A DNA stretch of 64,000 bases from CAYRTV01 sp964505785 (GCA_964505785.1 CAZDJZ010000001.1:1-64000); one strand, 5' to 3'; counted from the first letter of the stretch, positions 18,597-28,931 are shown. Notes: generated by a model from the letters alone, not told the origin. Numbers and translations: made by a program.

Positions 18597-21020
18597 ATGC
18601 AATGTTCACGCACCTTAAAGTTTTATCATTTCGGGTCCTTAATCAGCCTTGTCCTGATCTGCCTGATGGCCATTCCGGCGTCGGCAGAGATATGCGGAAA
18701 TCCCCTGGACGCTGAGACGGCGATACGAAACAATCTCTTTTCTCAAGATGACCGGCCGGTGCTCAGTCCTGACGGACGGTATGCCGCTTATACCCTGCTG
18801 GAGTGGCCGCGGGAACAGAGTGCGGCGGGTGTGTACATTCTTCCCAACGGCATGGTGACCAGACTAGCGGGTGCAGAGCTGTATCTTACTGAGGTGGAGA
18901 CAGGAGACATCCTGGAAATCAATCCCGGAGACTGGTCCAACTGGAAACCGGCGTTCTCACCTGACGGCCGAAAAATCGCTTTCCTGTCGGACGCCGCGGG
19001 TGAACCCAACATTTGGGTTTTTGATATCAATGCCGCGGAGGCACGGCAGGTCAGTGATGCCCGGGTTTTTGTGCAGTTGTGGACGGCGCTTGACCGCCCG
19101 GCCTGGTCCCCTGACAGTTCGGCCGTTTATATACTGGCCGTGAAGGGGAAGTTATCGCCCGACTCCGAGGAGGACAGCTCAGATGATGTGGATTCTTCCG
19201 GGTCCAAAGCGGAAGTCCGGGCATCCGGGCGGGAAGTGAACGCGGTGGGACCGGAACTCCGGACCGGCGGAGGCAACCGGCAGAGAGATACCGGGCTTCG
19301 GACGGCGGTGGAGCGGATCAACGTGGACTCCGGAAAGCGCAAGGTGTTAACTCCTCTTTCCGGCACCGAACAGATTGTGGCTTATGAAACGGCACCTTCG
19401 GGAAACTGGGTGGCGTATCTTTCCGCGAGGGGCGGGCTTATTGATGAGCATGAGCTGTCCGTCGTTTCGTCCGATGGCGGTGAACCGCGAGCCCTGGCGG
19501 GACTGAAACTCATCCGATACAATGGGCCCGCCTCGTCCCATCTCTATGGAGCCGTTTTTCACTGGGCTCCCGAAAGTGAAAAGCTGGTCTTCGTCGAAAG
19601 CGGCGAGGAGGGCGGTGATGTGTGGATGGTCGATTTGAGTGAAGGGATCGGGGCGGAACCGCTTCATCTTGCCCCCGAACTGGGCAAAATTGTGGCCCCC
19701 TCTTACCCGCACTATAACTGGCCCCCTATTCACCAGGCGGCTTTTACGGCGAACGGAGGAAGGGTGGTGGCGCGCCTTGCTGAAGCTGATGTCCTGTCTT
19801 TTGCCGTCATCCCCCTGGATGGCTCGCCGGCCCGCCGGATTCTTATCGAGGAGAAAATAGAATTCGAAGACCTGGCGCTCCGGGACCGGGACACCCTGTG
19901 GCAGCCCGATGACGACGCGTTCATCCTGTCGGGAGGGGATCCCGCAACCGGAAAACAATATGCGGTTCGTGTCAGCCTGTCTGATGGCTCGGCCGCCATT
20001 CTTCATGAAGACCGCACTGATATCGAGTTCCTCAGCGCCGTTTCTTCGAAACGGATCCTGGCCAAATTCCAGGATGTGAATACCCCGCCGGATCTTTATC
20101 TTTTTGACGCGTCCCTTCGGAACAGGCGCCGGGTGACCCGGATCAACCCCTCCTTTGACGATTTTAAAGGCTTATTCAGCACCGTTTTTGAGACCAGGGC
20201 GCCGTCCTATGACGGGACCATGCGGACCGTGGAGACGGGCGTTCTGCTTCCGGGGGGCTGCGGTCCGCGGCCGCGGCTGCCGGCGGTTGTGCTGATCTAC
20301 CCCGATGCCAATCTGTCAAAAAAAGTGTATCGCTTTGGAGGCGGCCGGATGGCCGGATATGAGCTGGCCCGTTTTTGGACGAGCCGCGGTTATGCCGTCG
20401 TTTTTCCCGATCTCAGGCCCCTCACACCGAGAGCGACGGCGGCCGGTAACATCATTAAGGAGCTGCGCGATTATCTGGTGCCGCAGATTTACCGCGCCGC
20501 GGAGCTGGGCTATATCGACATCGACCGGGTCGTGCTGACGGGGCATTCCTTCGGCGGGTTCGGGACTATGGCTGTCGTTACCGACACCAATCTTTTCCGG
20601 GCGGCCGTGGGTTACAGCTCAGCGCCGCTGGACCTCATCTCGACCTCAATGACGGGCTGGGCCGCCGAAGTGGCCCGTATCGGCCCCGGGGCCCTTCCCT
20701 GGACGGCCTTCAAACAGTATCTGACCAACTCCCCTTATCAGCAGGCGGATAAGGTCGAAACGCCGGTGCTTCTCATTCACGGAACCAATGATTCCGTACC
20801 GCCGCGGTCGTCGGAGCTGATGTTTGAGGCTCTTCGCCAGCAGGGGAAAACGGCGCAGCTCGCCCTTTACCCGGGAGAGCCCCATGCCCTCGGCTGGTGG
20901 TCCTTTGAGAATGCCGTTGACGCCTGCCGGAGGGTTCTTGATTTCGTCACGCGGTACGCCCCGGCGGACCATTCCGGTTTGGATGAAGCGAGAGATAAAA
21001 AGGAAACCCCCATTCAATAG
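18597..21020 (+). CDS. Secreted S9-family serine peptidase (prolyl-oligopeptidase type)
   Basis: 807 residues. The N-terminal signal peptide ends near AIPASAEIC. A beta-propeller of Asp-rich WD/PD40-type blades follows (LSPDGRYAAYTLL, FSPDGRKIAFLSD, WSPDSSAVYIL). The C-terminal alpha/beta-hydrolase domain has nucleophile S650 in GHSFGGFG, Asp near 732 in HGTNDSVPP and His near 763 in GEPHALGWW. This is the complete triad of acylaminoacyl-peptidase and prolyl-oligopeptidase relatives. An acidic, serine-rich insertion (about 185-225) between two blades looks like a surface loop. The start is an ATG with GAAGGAG 7-8 bases upstream. It probably degrades peptides in the periplasm or outside the cell. 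Ten or so bases separate it from the sulfatase-like gene, so co-transcription is possible. Confidence 0.87.
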   Translation: MQCSRTLKFYHFGSLISLVLICLMAIPASAEICGNPLDAETAIRNNLFSQDDRPVLSPDGRYAAYTLLEWPREQSAAGVYILPNGMVTRLAGAELYLTEVETGDILEINPGDWSNWKPAFSPDGRKIAFLSDAAGEPNIWVFDINAAEARQVSDARVFVQLWTALDRPAWSPDSSAVYILAVKGKLSPDSEEDSSDDVDSSGSKAEVRASGREVNAVGPELRTGGGNRQRDTGLRTAVERINVDSGKRKVLTPLSGTEQIVAYETAPSGNWVAYLSARGGLIDEHELSVVSSDGGEPRALAGLKLIRYNGPASSHLYGAVFHWAPESEKLVFVESGEEGGDVWMVDLSEGIGAEPLHLAPELGKIVAPSYPHYNWPPIHQAAFTANGGRVVARLAEADVLSFAVIPLDGSPARRILIEEKIEFEDLALRDRDTLWQPDDDAFILSGGDPATGKQYAVRVSLSDGSAAILHEDRTDIEFLSAVSSKRILAKFQDVNTPPDLYLFDASLRNRRRVTRINPSFDDFKGLFSTVFETRAPSYDGTMRTVETGVLLPGGCGPRPRLPAVVLIYPDANLSKKVYRFGGGRMAGYELARFWTSRGYAVVFPDLRPLTPRATAAGNIIKELRDYLVPQIYRAAELGYIDIDRVVLTGHSFGGFGTMAVVTDTNLFRAAVGYSSAPLDLISTSMTGWAAEVARIGPGALPWTAFKQYLTNSPYQQADKVETPVLLIHGTNDSVPPRSSELMFEALRQQGKTAQLALYPGEPHALGWWSFENAVDACRRVLDFVTRYAPADHSGLDEARDKKETPIQ

Positions 21021-21033
21021 GATCTAGACCGGG

Positions 21034-23241
21034 ATGCTGGAGCGGATTGGATATCTTTTTTTTAATATGAGCAAAAAAGTCCGGTTCTTTCACGGCCCGG
21101 CTTTTCTGGAGAAAGCAACTTTTTTCTCCGGGTTTTCCCTTATGATTTGCCTTATCTGCTTTATGCCGCAAAATGCAGGCTCCCATGAAAACAGGAACGG
21201 CAGCGGGGGTGATGCCGATCTGAATGTATTATTGATCACGATAGACACCATAAGAGCGGATAGAATCGGCAGTTATGGATATCCCATTGAAACCCCGAAT
21301 ATGGATTTTCTGGCCGAAGAAGGGACTCTTTTTCTAAACGCCGTATGCCAGGTCCCCCTGACCCTCCCGTCACACGCATCCATTATGACCGGGACCAATC
21401 CGACCTTCCATCAAATCAAAAATAACGGAACCTATTATTTAAAGGAAAGGTTTACAACTCTGGCGGAAGTTCTTCAAGAGAACGGTTACCGGACGGCGGC
21501 TTTTATCGGCGCCTTCCCGCTGCACGCGAAATTCGGATTAGACCAGGGTTTCGAGCTCTATGATGATGAATTCAATAATCCGGCATACTTGGAAGGATAT
21601 GAGCTTCAGAGGACGGCGGAACAGGTGTATTCCTCAGCATCTGATTGGCTGGAATCACGTGCCGGACGAAAATTCTTCGTTTGGGTGCATTTATTCGATC
21701 CCCATCTGCCCTACACGCCGCCTCCACCCTACGATGAAAAATTCCAAGACAGGTATGACGGAGAAATCGCCTACACGGATTCTCAAATCGGACGGCTTAT
21801 CGATTTGCTTAAAAACATGGAATTATATGAAAACACTTTCGTCATCGTTGTCGGAGATCACGGCGAAGGATTAGGCGATCACGGAGAAAAGGACCACGGC
21901 ATTTTTATTTATGACACGACCATGAAGGTTCCTTTCATTATGCACTGTCCCGGTGTCATTCCCGCTGGGTTCAAAATAGATGATCAGGTGAGAACGATCG
22001 ACATTTTCCCCACGGTGCTGGACCTCCTGAAAATACGCATCCCCGGAGATTGCCGGGGGGCCAGTCTGAGGCCTCTTCTGGAGGGGAAAAATCTGGAGCT
22101 TGAAGCATACGGGGAAACGTATCTTCCCCTCCTGGCGTGCGGGTGGTCGGAACTGAAAATGCTGAGGACAAATGAATGGAAGTATATCCGGGCCCCGAGG
22201 CCGGAGCTTTATCATCTTGCAAGTGATGCGGATGAAAAACAGAATTTGATAAACAGAGAAAGACAAGTTGCCGCACGCCTGGAAAAGAGACTCAGCGAAA
22301 TTGAAAATCAGGAGACAGGCTTGGGAACGGGGGAGGCCCGGAAAAAATCGATTCCGGAAGACCTGAGAAAAAAGCTGATCTCCCTTGGATATATAAGAGG
22401 AGGGGGCGCGGATGTGAGCCAAAAATCCGATATTGATCCCAAGGATAAAATAGCCGTTTTTGAGGAAATTCAGCAGGCCGAACGGGCTTTATTTCTGTAT
22501 GATCAGCCGGGGAAAGCCAGGTTGATCCTTGAGAATTTGGCGCAAGAGGACCCGGATAATCACCTGATTCACAACCTTTTGGGATTAGCGTTTCAAAAAC
22601 AAAATAAGTGGGAAGAATCGGTCGCAGCGATTCAGCATTCGCTGCGTTTAAAGCCGGATGATACTTATGCGCATTATCTCCTGGCGGTCAGTTACTACAA
22701 ATCCGGGAAGAAAGGGCCGGCCGTCAAACACGCGGAGACCGTTTTATCCCATTTCGACAGGCACTTTGACGCGCTTTTATTCCTGGCGAATCTATATAAG
22801 GAGCACGGGGAATACGACAAGGGAATTGACTATATTGAAAAAGCCCTTGAAATAGAACCGGGCAGTGAGGATCTTAAACTTCTATATGCCAATTATCTCT
22901 TGATGCTGAAGGAATATGACAAAGCCCGCAGGGAATACACAAAAGTCATAAACGCGTCTCCGGAAAATCCGCAGGCTCATCATGGTCTGGGCCTGGCCCA
23001 TTTTTTTCTAGACGAGTATGGAAAAGCGATTGATTGCTTTATTGCAGAGAAGACCCTCCATGCCAATCCGGATTCGAATTTCTTTATAGGCATGTCATAC
23101 GGCCGTTTGGGGCAATATCAAAAGGCGATAGAGTTCTTAAAGACTTATTCGGCCTCTCTCCCGGCCGATAAAGTAGAGAACCGGAAAAGAGCTGAATCAG
23201 CCATCGCATATTTTGAATCAAAACGGAAAAACAATAAATAG
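21034..23241 (+). CDS. Sulfatase/alkaline-phosphatase superfamily enzyme with C-terminal TPRs
   Basis: 735 residues. An N-terminal hydrophobic anchor (about 30-48) is followed by a sulfatase-superfamily domain: LNVLLITIDTIRADR (metal-binding Asp), QVPLTLPSHASIMTG at the nucleophile site, VVGDHGEGLGDHGEKDHG (metal site), and a family-like ending YGETYLPLL... ELKMLRTNEWKYI. From about residue 480 on it is TPR repeats. Oddity: the usual C/S-x-P-x-R that is converted to formylglycine is T110-L-P-S-H. Thr is the nucleophile in phosphoethanolamine transferases and some phosphatases of the same fold, so sulfatase activity is uncertain. It is the first gene of a tight cluster with the HEAT and GWxTD genes. 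An alternative start at 21067 (MSKKVRFF) cannot be excluded. Confidence 0.83.
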   Translation: MLERIGYLFFNMSKKVRFFHGPAFLEKATFFSGFSLMICLICFMPQNAGSHENRNGSGGDADLNVLLITIDTIRADRIGSYGYPIETPNMDFLAEEGTLFLNAVCQVPLTLPSHASIMTGTNPTFHQIKNNGTYYLKERFTTLAEVLQENGYRTAAFIGAFPLHAKFGLDQGFELYDDEFNNPAYLEGYELQRTAEQVYSSASDWLESRAGRKFFVWVHLFDPHLPYTPPPPYDEKFQDRYDGEIAYTDSQIGRLIDLLKNMELYENTFVIVVGDHGEGLGDHGEKDHGIFIYDTTMKVPFIMHCPGVIPAGFKIDDQVRTIDIFPTVLDLLKIRIPGDCRGASLRPLLEGKNLELEAYGETYLPLLACGWSELKMLRTNEWKYIRAPRPELYHLASDADEKQNLINRERQVAARLEKRLSEIENQETGLGTGEARKKSIPEDLRKKLISLGYIRGGGADVSQKSDIDPKDKIAVFEEIQQAERALFLYDQPGKARLILENLAQEDPDNHLIHNLLGLAFQKQNKWEESVAAIQHSLRLKPDDTYAHYLLAVSYYKSGKKGPAVKHAETVLSHFDRHFDALLFLANLYKEHGEYDKGIDYIEKALEIEPGSEDLKLLYANYLLMLKEYDKARREYTKVINASPENPQAHHGLGLAHFFLDEYGKAIDCFIAEKTLHANPDSNFFIGMSYGRLGQYQKAIEFLKTYSASLPADKVENRKRAESAIAYFESKRKNNK

Positions 23242-23268
23242 AAGGTCCGAGATGAAGGAGAGTCAATC

Positions 23269-25527
23269 ATGAAAGCGGATATCATCAGGCGGCTTTTCCC
23301 CGGTCTTATCATCTTTTTGCTGGTGCTGGCCGGGTGCACGGACAAAAACGGAAAACAGAATCAGGAATTCAATGCGGACGAACATATGAAATCAATCCAT
23401 ACCAACCTCGGCTCAAACGACTGGCCCTCCCGGTACAAGGCCGTTAAGGCGGCCAAGGCGATGGGATGGAGAGCCCGTGGCGTGATGCTGGAGGCTCTTG
23501 GGGACCGGAGCGAGGTCATCAGCAGGACGGCGCAGGGCTGGTTTGTTGAACATGGGGAACAGGCGCTGGATTATCTTTTGGAGAAGCTGCTGGCTGCGGA
23601 AGAAGACACCGGGCTTTACGCGTCGATTGCCGGAGGCGAAGAGCGAAACCGCGGCAAGTCTATTGCGGGAAGTATCTGGCTTGTCCTTGTGAGGGGGATG
23701 CCGAGAGAGCGCTGCTTCAGCATTATGGAAGAACTGGTTCGGCATCCGTCTCCGAAGGTGCGGGCCATCGTGCTCCATACGGCTGCATCGCTGAGAAAGG
23801 AGCGTTTTCTCCATTTTTTTAACGCTCTCTCAGAGGACGGAGATGCTCTCGTCCGGGAAAAATATTTGACATCCCTGGTACGGCTGTTCGCTTTGGGATG
23901 GTATTCCACTCCTGAGCTGGATGAGCCGACAATATCCCGCGGCCTTACACTTTTGGAGCCGGAGCTTCCGGCGATCATGAACGGAGATATCCAAGCGAGT
24001 TTTTTCGCTATGGATTCACCCACCCTGACCCTTGGAGAGGTTCTGGGCAGGTATGTCCTTCCTTATCACCGGAAGCGGTTTATTTCCCTCCTGGAAACGG
24101 TTCTTCCTCAGCTGAGTGAAGCGGGGGCCGCAAGAGCGGGGGCGGCTGTCGAGAGGCAGTGCTGGAACCTGATGGACCGGCATAAGTATCCCAATTCCGT
24201 CTGGGTCGAGACTGATGGAGGAAAAGAGCGGGAGCGGCATCTGCTGGAAGAGATTTTCACTCGTTTTGTCCGCCGTCTTGAGCCGCAAGCGGACGCGAAT
24301 GTCCGGAGAAATTTCATGGCGGCCCTTTCTCAGTTTCCCCATGAGCTGTACGATGACAGGTTGGCGAAGGTGTTTTTTCACAAGGATTTAACCCAATATG
24401 AATCTTCTTCCTTTATGGCCGTGCGCTTCTTTTTAAAATCTCTGGAAGCAAATGATCCGGACTTGGGTGAAAAAGCCCTGACGGTGCTGATAAAGCACAC
24501 ATCCAGCCCGGATGAATCGAAATGTTTCACGGCTTTCAAAGCCGGCCGGCACGGTCTGCGGTCTGCCGGCGGCCTTGATATCACTCCCCTCAAAAATCTA
24601 TTGAAGGCCCGGGCGGACCGGCTGTTTGCTTTTGCGGAAACGGTTGAATTGAAGCATTTCCCGATGATTGTGGACTTATTGATCCGTCTTGAGGACGAAC
24701 GGTATTTCCAGGTGTTTGAGGAAGCGTGGAGCCATCGTTTCGATGATCTGGAGGCCGGGCCGATTCTTTCCTCGTGTGCTGCACTGCTGCTGCGGAAGAA
24801 AGAGGATCGCCTCCTCCCTTATATGATAGATCACTTGAATGCCCCTTCAGAGGCCCTGCATACGGGACTCAAGGTCACTTGTATCTACGGGGTCTTGAAC
24901 CCTTATTATGAAAAATTACTGATTGATCCGTCTTCGGAAATCGATCTCGATGCGGTGGTTGAGCGCTGGCTGGCCTCTGTCCGGGATCCAGAGGAACATC
25001 CCCGGGTGAGGGCGTCTTTTGCGGGATTGCTCCCCAGCCGGATCCTTTCTGAGAATAAACGCGATCAGCTGACTGAAATCTATCTGAGTCTGATCCAGGA
25101 ACCGCAGGATTGGAATATCCGCTCAAAAGCATGCTGGAACTTGGGTAAAGCAGGAGAGCGCAGGATCATCCCCGTCATTTATGAAATAATGCTCTCAGAT
25201 GACGCGCCCACGTGGGTCTATCTCAATTGTCTCTCCGGCCTCTTTATTTTGGAATCAAAACTCCATGAAGAGAAAGATGCCGGCGTTAAAAAGGCCGCAC
25301 TTAAAGGAGTGGAACTGCTGGACAGCCTGCTGACGCTGTATCCGGAGCCCAGCCCGGAGACAAAAATCATTCAAGTGAATAATTATTATTCCTGGTCGGT
25401 TATGTATCATGTCTATCCGCCGCTTATGGTTTTGGTGTCTCTGCGGCAGTATACCGGACAGGATTTCGGCTATGATATCGGTGCCTGGAAAAAATGGTGC
25501 GGCGGTCTGACGCAGGGGAAAGAGTGA
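23269..25527 (+). CDS. HEAT-repeat lipoprotein
   Basis: 752 residues. A signal peptide with a lipobox (VLAGC, Cys near residue 22) marks a lipoprotein. The body is helical throughout with HEAT-like repeats (for example YKAVKAAKAMGWRARGVMLE, VRAIVLHTAASLRKERFL, RSKACWNLGKAGERRIIPV). It starts 27 bp after the sulfatase-like gene with a GGAGAG site upstream, and a GWxTD gene follows 31 bp behind it. Such lipoproteins probably scaffold protein contacts at the inner leaflet of the outer membrane. No catalytic motif is visible. The function is unknown; the shared operon suggests a role with the two neighbours. Confidence 0.75.
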   Translation: MKADIIRRLFPGLIIFLLVLAGCTDKNGKQNQEFNADEHMKSIHTNLGSNDWPSRYKAVKAAKAMGWRARGVMLEALGDRSEVISRTAQGWFVEHGEQALDYLLEKLLAAEEDTGLYASIAGGEERNRGKSIAGSIWLVLVRGMPRERCFSIMEELVRHPSPKVRAIVLHTAASLRKERFLHFFNALSEDGDALVREKYLTSLVRLFALGWYSTPELDEPTISRGLTLLEPELPAIMNGDIQASFFAMDSPTLTLGEVLGRYVLPYHRKRFISLLETVLPQLSEAGAARAGAAVERQCWNLMDRHKYPNSVWVETDGGKERERHLLEEIFTRFVRRLEPQADANVRRNFMAALSQFPHELYDDRLAKVFFHKDLTQYESSSFMAVRFFLKSLEANDPDLGEKALTVLIKHTSSPDESKCFTAFKAGRHGLRSAGGLDITPLKNLLKARADRLFAFAETVELKHFPMIVDLLIRLEDERYFQVFEEAWSHRFDDLEAGPILSSCAALLLRKKEDRLLPYMIDHLNAPSEALHTGLKVTCIYGVLNPYYEKLLIDPSSEIDLDAVVERWLASVRDPEEHPRVRASFAGLLPSRILSENKRDQLTEIYLSLIQEPQDWNIRSKACWNLGKAGERRIIPVIYEIMLSDDAPTWVYLNCLSGLFILESKLHEEKDAGVKKAALKGVELLDSLLTLYPEPSPETKIIQVNNYYSWSVMYHVYPPLMVLVSLRQYTGQDFGYDIGAWKKWCGGLTQGKE

Positions 25528-25558
25528 GAGCCTATCGCCGGCTGAGAGTTCTGGTATA

Positions 25559-27595
25559 ATGGATAACATGCTGAAACACAGCTGGAAATACGTTTTGTTG
25601 CCAATCTTTATTTTTTTCTCTTTCTCCCTGATTTGCGAGGGCCAAACTGAACCCTGGGAGAGATGGCTCGACCGGGATGTCCGCTATATTATTACACCGA
25701 AAGAAAAGCAGATTTTTCTTTCGCTCAATACGGAAAAAGAACGGCAGGCGTTCCGCAGGACATTTTGGCTGCAGCGGGATCCCACTCCGGGAACTCCGGA
25801 AAATGAGGCCAGAAATGAGCACTATCGCAGATTACAATATGTTGAGGAATATTTAGGGCGGAATACCGCCAAGGAAGCATGGGCAACGGATAGAGGCCGT
25901 ATCTATATCATATTGGGAGAACCCATAGACATCCAAAGATTTCACGAAACATCCGCCAATACGGTTTCCATGGAGCTGTGGCAGTATCAAGGCGATGTCG
26001 GTCTGGGATTCCCGCCCGTTTTTTATATTCTCTTTTACCAGGATGACAGCTTTGGAGATTTCCGCTTGTACAACCCGTCATTCCATGAGCCGCAGACCCT
26101 GGTTCGAGACAATCTCCAGCAGCCTTTGCAGAGGGAAGATGCCTATGAACAGCTCCTGCGGGTATCGGCGGAACTGGCTCAAGCTTCCCTGAGCCTTATC
26201 CCCGGCGAGGGAAGAAACCCCCGGCAGGCTTCCTCCTCGCTTTCTTCGGAGATGCTTCTGACCAAGATTCACCAGCTCCCTGAAAAGAAGGCCGATCCGA
26301 AGTGGGCCGAATCATTTGTCAGACATAAAGACGTCATTCTCACGGATTATTCCGTTCAATACGTGGACAGCCATTATACCTATTTTGTGCACCAGGAAAG
26401 GGGACGGAACTATCTGCATTATGTCATCGAGCCCTATAAGGTGAGCATGGCCCAATATGACGACAAGATTTACAGTTCATTCAAGCTCAATATGAAAATT
26501 TCCGATGAGGATGGAGGACTGGTCCACCAAGAGGAGAAAGCGATTCAAGTTGAGATGACGCCCGATAATTTTAAACAAGTGCACGGCAGGCTGTCTGCTC
26601 TGGGGGATCTGACGGCACTGATCGGCGGCCGCTTCAACGTCAGCATCCTTCTCAGGAATACGAATTCCAAGGAATTTTCCAGCGCGGAAGCAGTCTGCAT
26701 TTCGCCGAAAAAGGACGGGCCCTCTCTCAGCCCGATACTGTTTTTATATGACGAGACTGCTCCCTCCGATCCCGCCAGGACGCTGCCGTTTCAGTTCGGA
26801 GAGCACAGGTTTTTTCCCAACACCCGGCGTACTTACGCCCAATCGGACAATCTTCTTGTCTATTTTGAGCTCTACAACCCCGTGATGGAAATGGAAAATT
26901 ACGCGATCGATTTTAGAGTAAACCGCGACGATAATGAAATCATTTCCAGGAGGATCCAGGTGGGCGGGGAGACATCTTTTGTCGAGAAGCTTTCTCTTCA
27001 GGACGTCAGCCCCGGCTATTATTCGGTACAGGCCGTCCTGTTCGGCCCGGATGAGAAAATAATGGGAAAGAAACAGGGGGAATTTATTGTTTCTGAGCGG
27101 AGGGCGATTCCCAGGCCCTGGAGGTATAATAAGGTCTATCCACCGCTGGGCCATCCCTATTTCAGCATGATACGCGCCTATCAATATGTGGGACAGGGAG
27201 ATTACGCGGAGACAATCAGGGAACTGAGTCCCCTTTATAACGCGGCCGAACCGCAATTAGACGTGTCGAAGCTCTTAGCCAAAGCTCATATGGGGAAGGA
27301 GGACTATTCTAAGGTTATAGAGGTCCTTTTACCTTTGAGCGGCGTTCGGGATTTTGAAATTCTGGAAATGCTGGGAAGATCTTATTTGCTTGCCGGCGAC
27401 TATGAAGCCGCGGTCACCACTCTAGAGAAGGCTCTGGAAGCGGGCGGTGAAGTCATCGGAGTCATCAATGCCATTGGATTAGCCTATCTGAAGTTGAATC
27501 AGCCTCAGGATGCATTGGTCTATTTCAAACGCTCATTAAAGCTCAATCCGGACCAGGAAAACATACGGGAACACATTTCAAGAATCGATAAGTAA
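25559..27595 (+). CDS. GWxTD domain protein with C-terminal TPRs
   Basis: 678 residues. A signal peptide of about 28 residues is followed by a GWxTD-type domain: DVRYIITPKEKQIFLSL, then AFRRTFWLQRDPTPGTPENE, then AWATDRGRIYIILGEP, where the name-giving GWxTD is AWATD. A beta-rich middle section comes next (about 270-520), then TPR repeats to the end. The domain is widespread in Acidobacteriota, Aminicenantota and Bacteroidota, usually in secreted or outer-membrane proteins, and its biochemical role is not established. It is the third gene of the sulfatase-like/HEAT/GWxTD cluster. The gene ends only nine bases before an R2 repeat core that also marks the cut end of a convergent truncated gene. 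Confidence 0.82.
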   Translation: MDNMLKHSWKYVLLPIFIFFSFSLICEGQTEPWERWLDRDVRYIITPKEKQIFLSLNTEKERQAFRRTFWLQRDPTPGTPENEARNEHYRRLQYVEEYLGRNTAKEAWATDRGRIYIILGEPIDIQRFHETSANTVSMELWQYQGDVGLGFPPVFYILFYQDDSFGDFRLYNPSFHEPQTLVRDNLQQPLQREDAYEQLLRVSAELAQASLSLIPGEGRNPRQASSSLSSEMLLTKIHQLPEKKADPKWAESFVRHKDVILTDYSVQYVDSHYTYFVHQERGRNYLHYVIEPYKVSMAQYDDKIYSSFKLNMKISDEDGGLVHQEEKAIQVEMTPDNFKQVHGRLSALGDLTALIGGRFNVSILLRNTNSKEFSSAEAVCISPKKDGPSLSPILFLYDETAPSDPARTLPFQFGEHRFFPNTRRTYAQSDNLLVYFELYNPVMEMENYAIDFRVNRDDNEIISRRIQVGGETSFVEKLSLQDVSPGYYSVQAVLFGPDEKIMGKKQGEFIVSERRAIPRPWRYNKVYPPLGHPYFSMIRAYQYVGQGDYAETIRELSPLYNAAEPQLDVSKLLAKAHMGKEDYSKVIEVLLPLSGVRDFEILEMLGRSYLLAGDYEAAVTTLEKALEAGGEVIGVINAIGLAYLKLNQPQDALVYFKRSLKLNPDQENIREHISRIDK

Positions 27596-28217
27596 ATCTC
27601 ACCCGCGGTCTGGCCGCTTTATAGTCATAAATGGGCCGGTATTGGCTGATGAATTGTTCATTGAGGGGAAAGCTTTCATTTTCCCAGTAGTGTGTGAATT
27701 CATAGAGGGCTTTTTGAAAAATGGTATTGTTGTCAAATTGGGTGTTTATTTCCAGGTTGGAAAAGTAATTCCATTCGCAGTTTTTTAAAAGGCCGGCATG
27801 GGTTAAGTTGGAGGAGCCGATGATCATGCTGTGATGTCCGTCTGTATGTTCAAAAAGATAGCTTTTGACATGAAAGGCAGGTGGTTTCAGGGGATCATAG
27901 ATGGAGGTGCCGTCTGATTCGGGGTCGTAAATCCGGATGCGGCAGCCGGGCGCTTTTTCCGCCAGGTGCTGGAGGATATCGGGATTGTTGAAGTGATTCA
28001 TAATGGAGGTGAGGAAATAGATTTCGCCGCCGTCTTCAATAAATTTTTGGAAGGGTTTAAGCAGCATATTGACAGCCCCGCTGTTAAAAAAAGCGGTGGC
28101 GATATAAATACGAGCGGACTGATTAAGCTCCCGGATAAAGACGTCAAAGAGCCGGTTATCCGATGAGGGGGTTATAAGTTCAGGATGAGAGCTGGAATTA
28201 TTCACCGGTCTTCTCAC
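27543..28217 (-). pseudogene. Truncated copy of the PLD-helicase: PLD domain only
   Basis: 224-codon frame. Its first about 195 residues closely match the N-terminus of the PLD-helicase at 11639 (RRPVNN, IYIATAFFNSGAVNMLL, FHVKSYLFEHTDG, MIIGSSNLTHAG), including an intact HKD motif. Similarity stops at RPIYD (about 27634), a few bases before the R2 core GCGGTCTGGCCGC at 27605-27617. The last 30 codons read through that repeat and into the end of the convergent GWxTD gene, so they are not protein-like. The helicase half is gone. The remaining frame could still make a stand-alone PLD nuclease, but truncation is the simpler reading. It overlaps the upstream methyltransferase stop by 20 bp, as in the full-length copy. 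Confidence 0.8.
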
Positions 28218-28857
28218 CTACAAATTCATTCCAGGTGATAGCACGGCTGAGGCTGTCTTTATCCTGGCGGGAGGCAAGGATGCGGAAGCCGTGTTCTTGA
28301 AGGAGGCGGGTGAGGTCTTCGGTGCTGCGTTCGATAAAGAGACGGCCGTTTGGGTCGCGGCCGTTTTTAATGCCGCTGCGGCCGGACGAGGAGCTGATGA
28401 TCAGAATTCCGGAAGGAACCAGCATGGCGCGGATCTGGTTGAGGATGATTTCCAACTCATTATCCGGAATGAGCATGGCTGTGGCCAGGAGGAGGACGGC
28501 GTTGAAGGGAAGCTGGAGTCCAGTTTTGGCATGTTCCGGGGTTTGCTCGAAGGGGAAGGCGGCCTGAAAGAGGCGGCCGGCGCATTCCGGATGATGGGAG
28601 CGGGCGCATGCGATCATGGCGGGGGAGGCGTCGACACCGAAGACTTCATATCCCTGCTCGAAGAGAAAGGTGGTCTCGCGGCCGGAGCCGCAGCCTATTT
28701 CCAGAATGCGGGAGCGGGCAATGTCATGGCGGGCGGAGTAGCCGCGGAGGGCCTGGAGGATAAATTCCTGGAGTGCGCGGGGGCGGGAGCTTTCATAACG
28801 GGCGCAGATGGAGGAAGCGTTTTTGTCGTAGTAGTCTATGGTCTTCTGGTCCGCCAT
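28198..28857 (-). CDS. SAM-dependent methyltransferase, paralogue of the one at 11608
   Basis: 219 residues with the same length and motifs as the gene at 11608-12267 (ILEIGCGSGRETTFL, GVDASPAM, NAVLLLATAMLIPDNE, GILIISSSSGRSG). About four in five residues are identical by eye and all motif positions are kept. The reading frame is intact although the partner PLD-helicase has been truncated. It may persist as an independent enzyme or be in early decay. Substrate unknown, as for the paralogue. Confidence 0.78.
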   Translation of the reverse strand: MADQKTIDYYDKNASSICARYESSRPRALQEFILQALRGYSARHDIARSRILEIGCGSGRETTFLFEQGYEVFGVDASPAMIACARSHHPECAGRLFQAAFPFEQTPEHAKTGLQLPFNAVLLLATAMLIPDNELEIILNQIRAMLVPSGILIISSSSGRSGIKNGRDPNGRLFIERSTEDLTRLLQEHGFRILASRQDKDSLSRAITWNEFVGEKTGE

Positions 28858-28931
28858 TTGGGTTCTTATTAATCTTATCCATGTCGGGTTAGAGTATCAA
28901 GTCCGGGGTTTACGCCTGTCCTGTAAGAATA

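Noticed and set aside
28291..28872. 193-codon plus-strand frame
   Set aside because: Antisense to the well-supported methyltransferase at 28198-28857.
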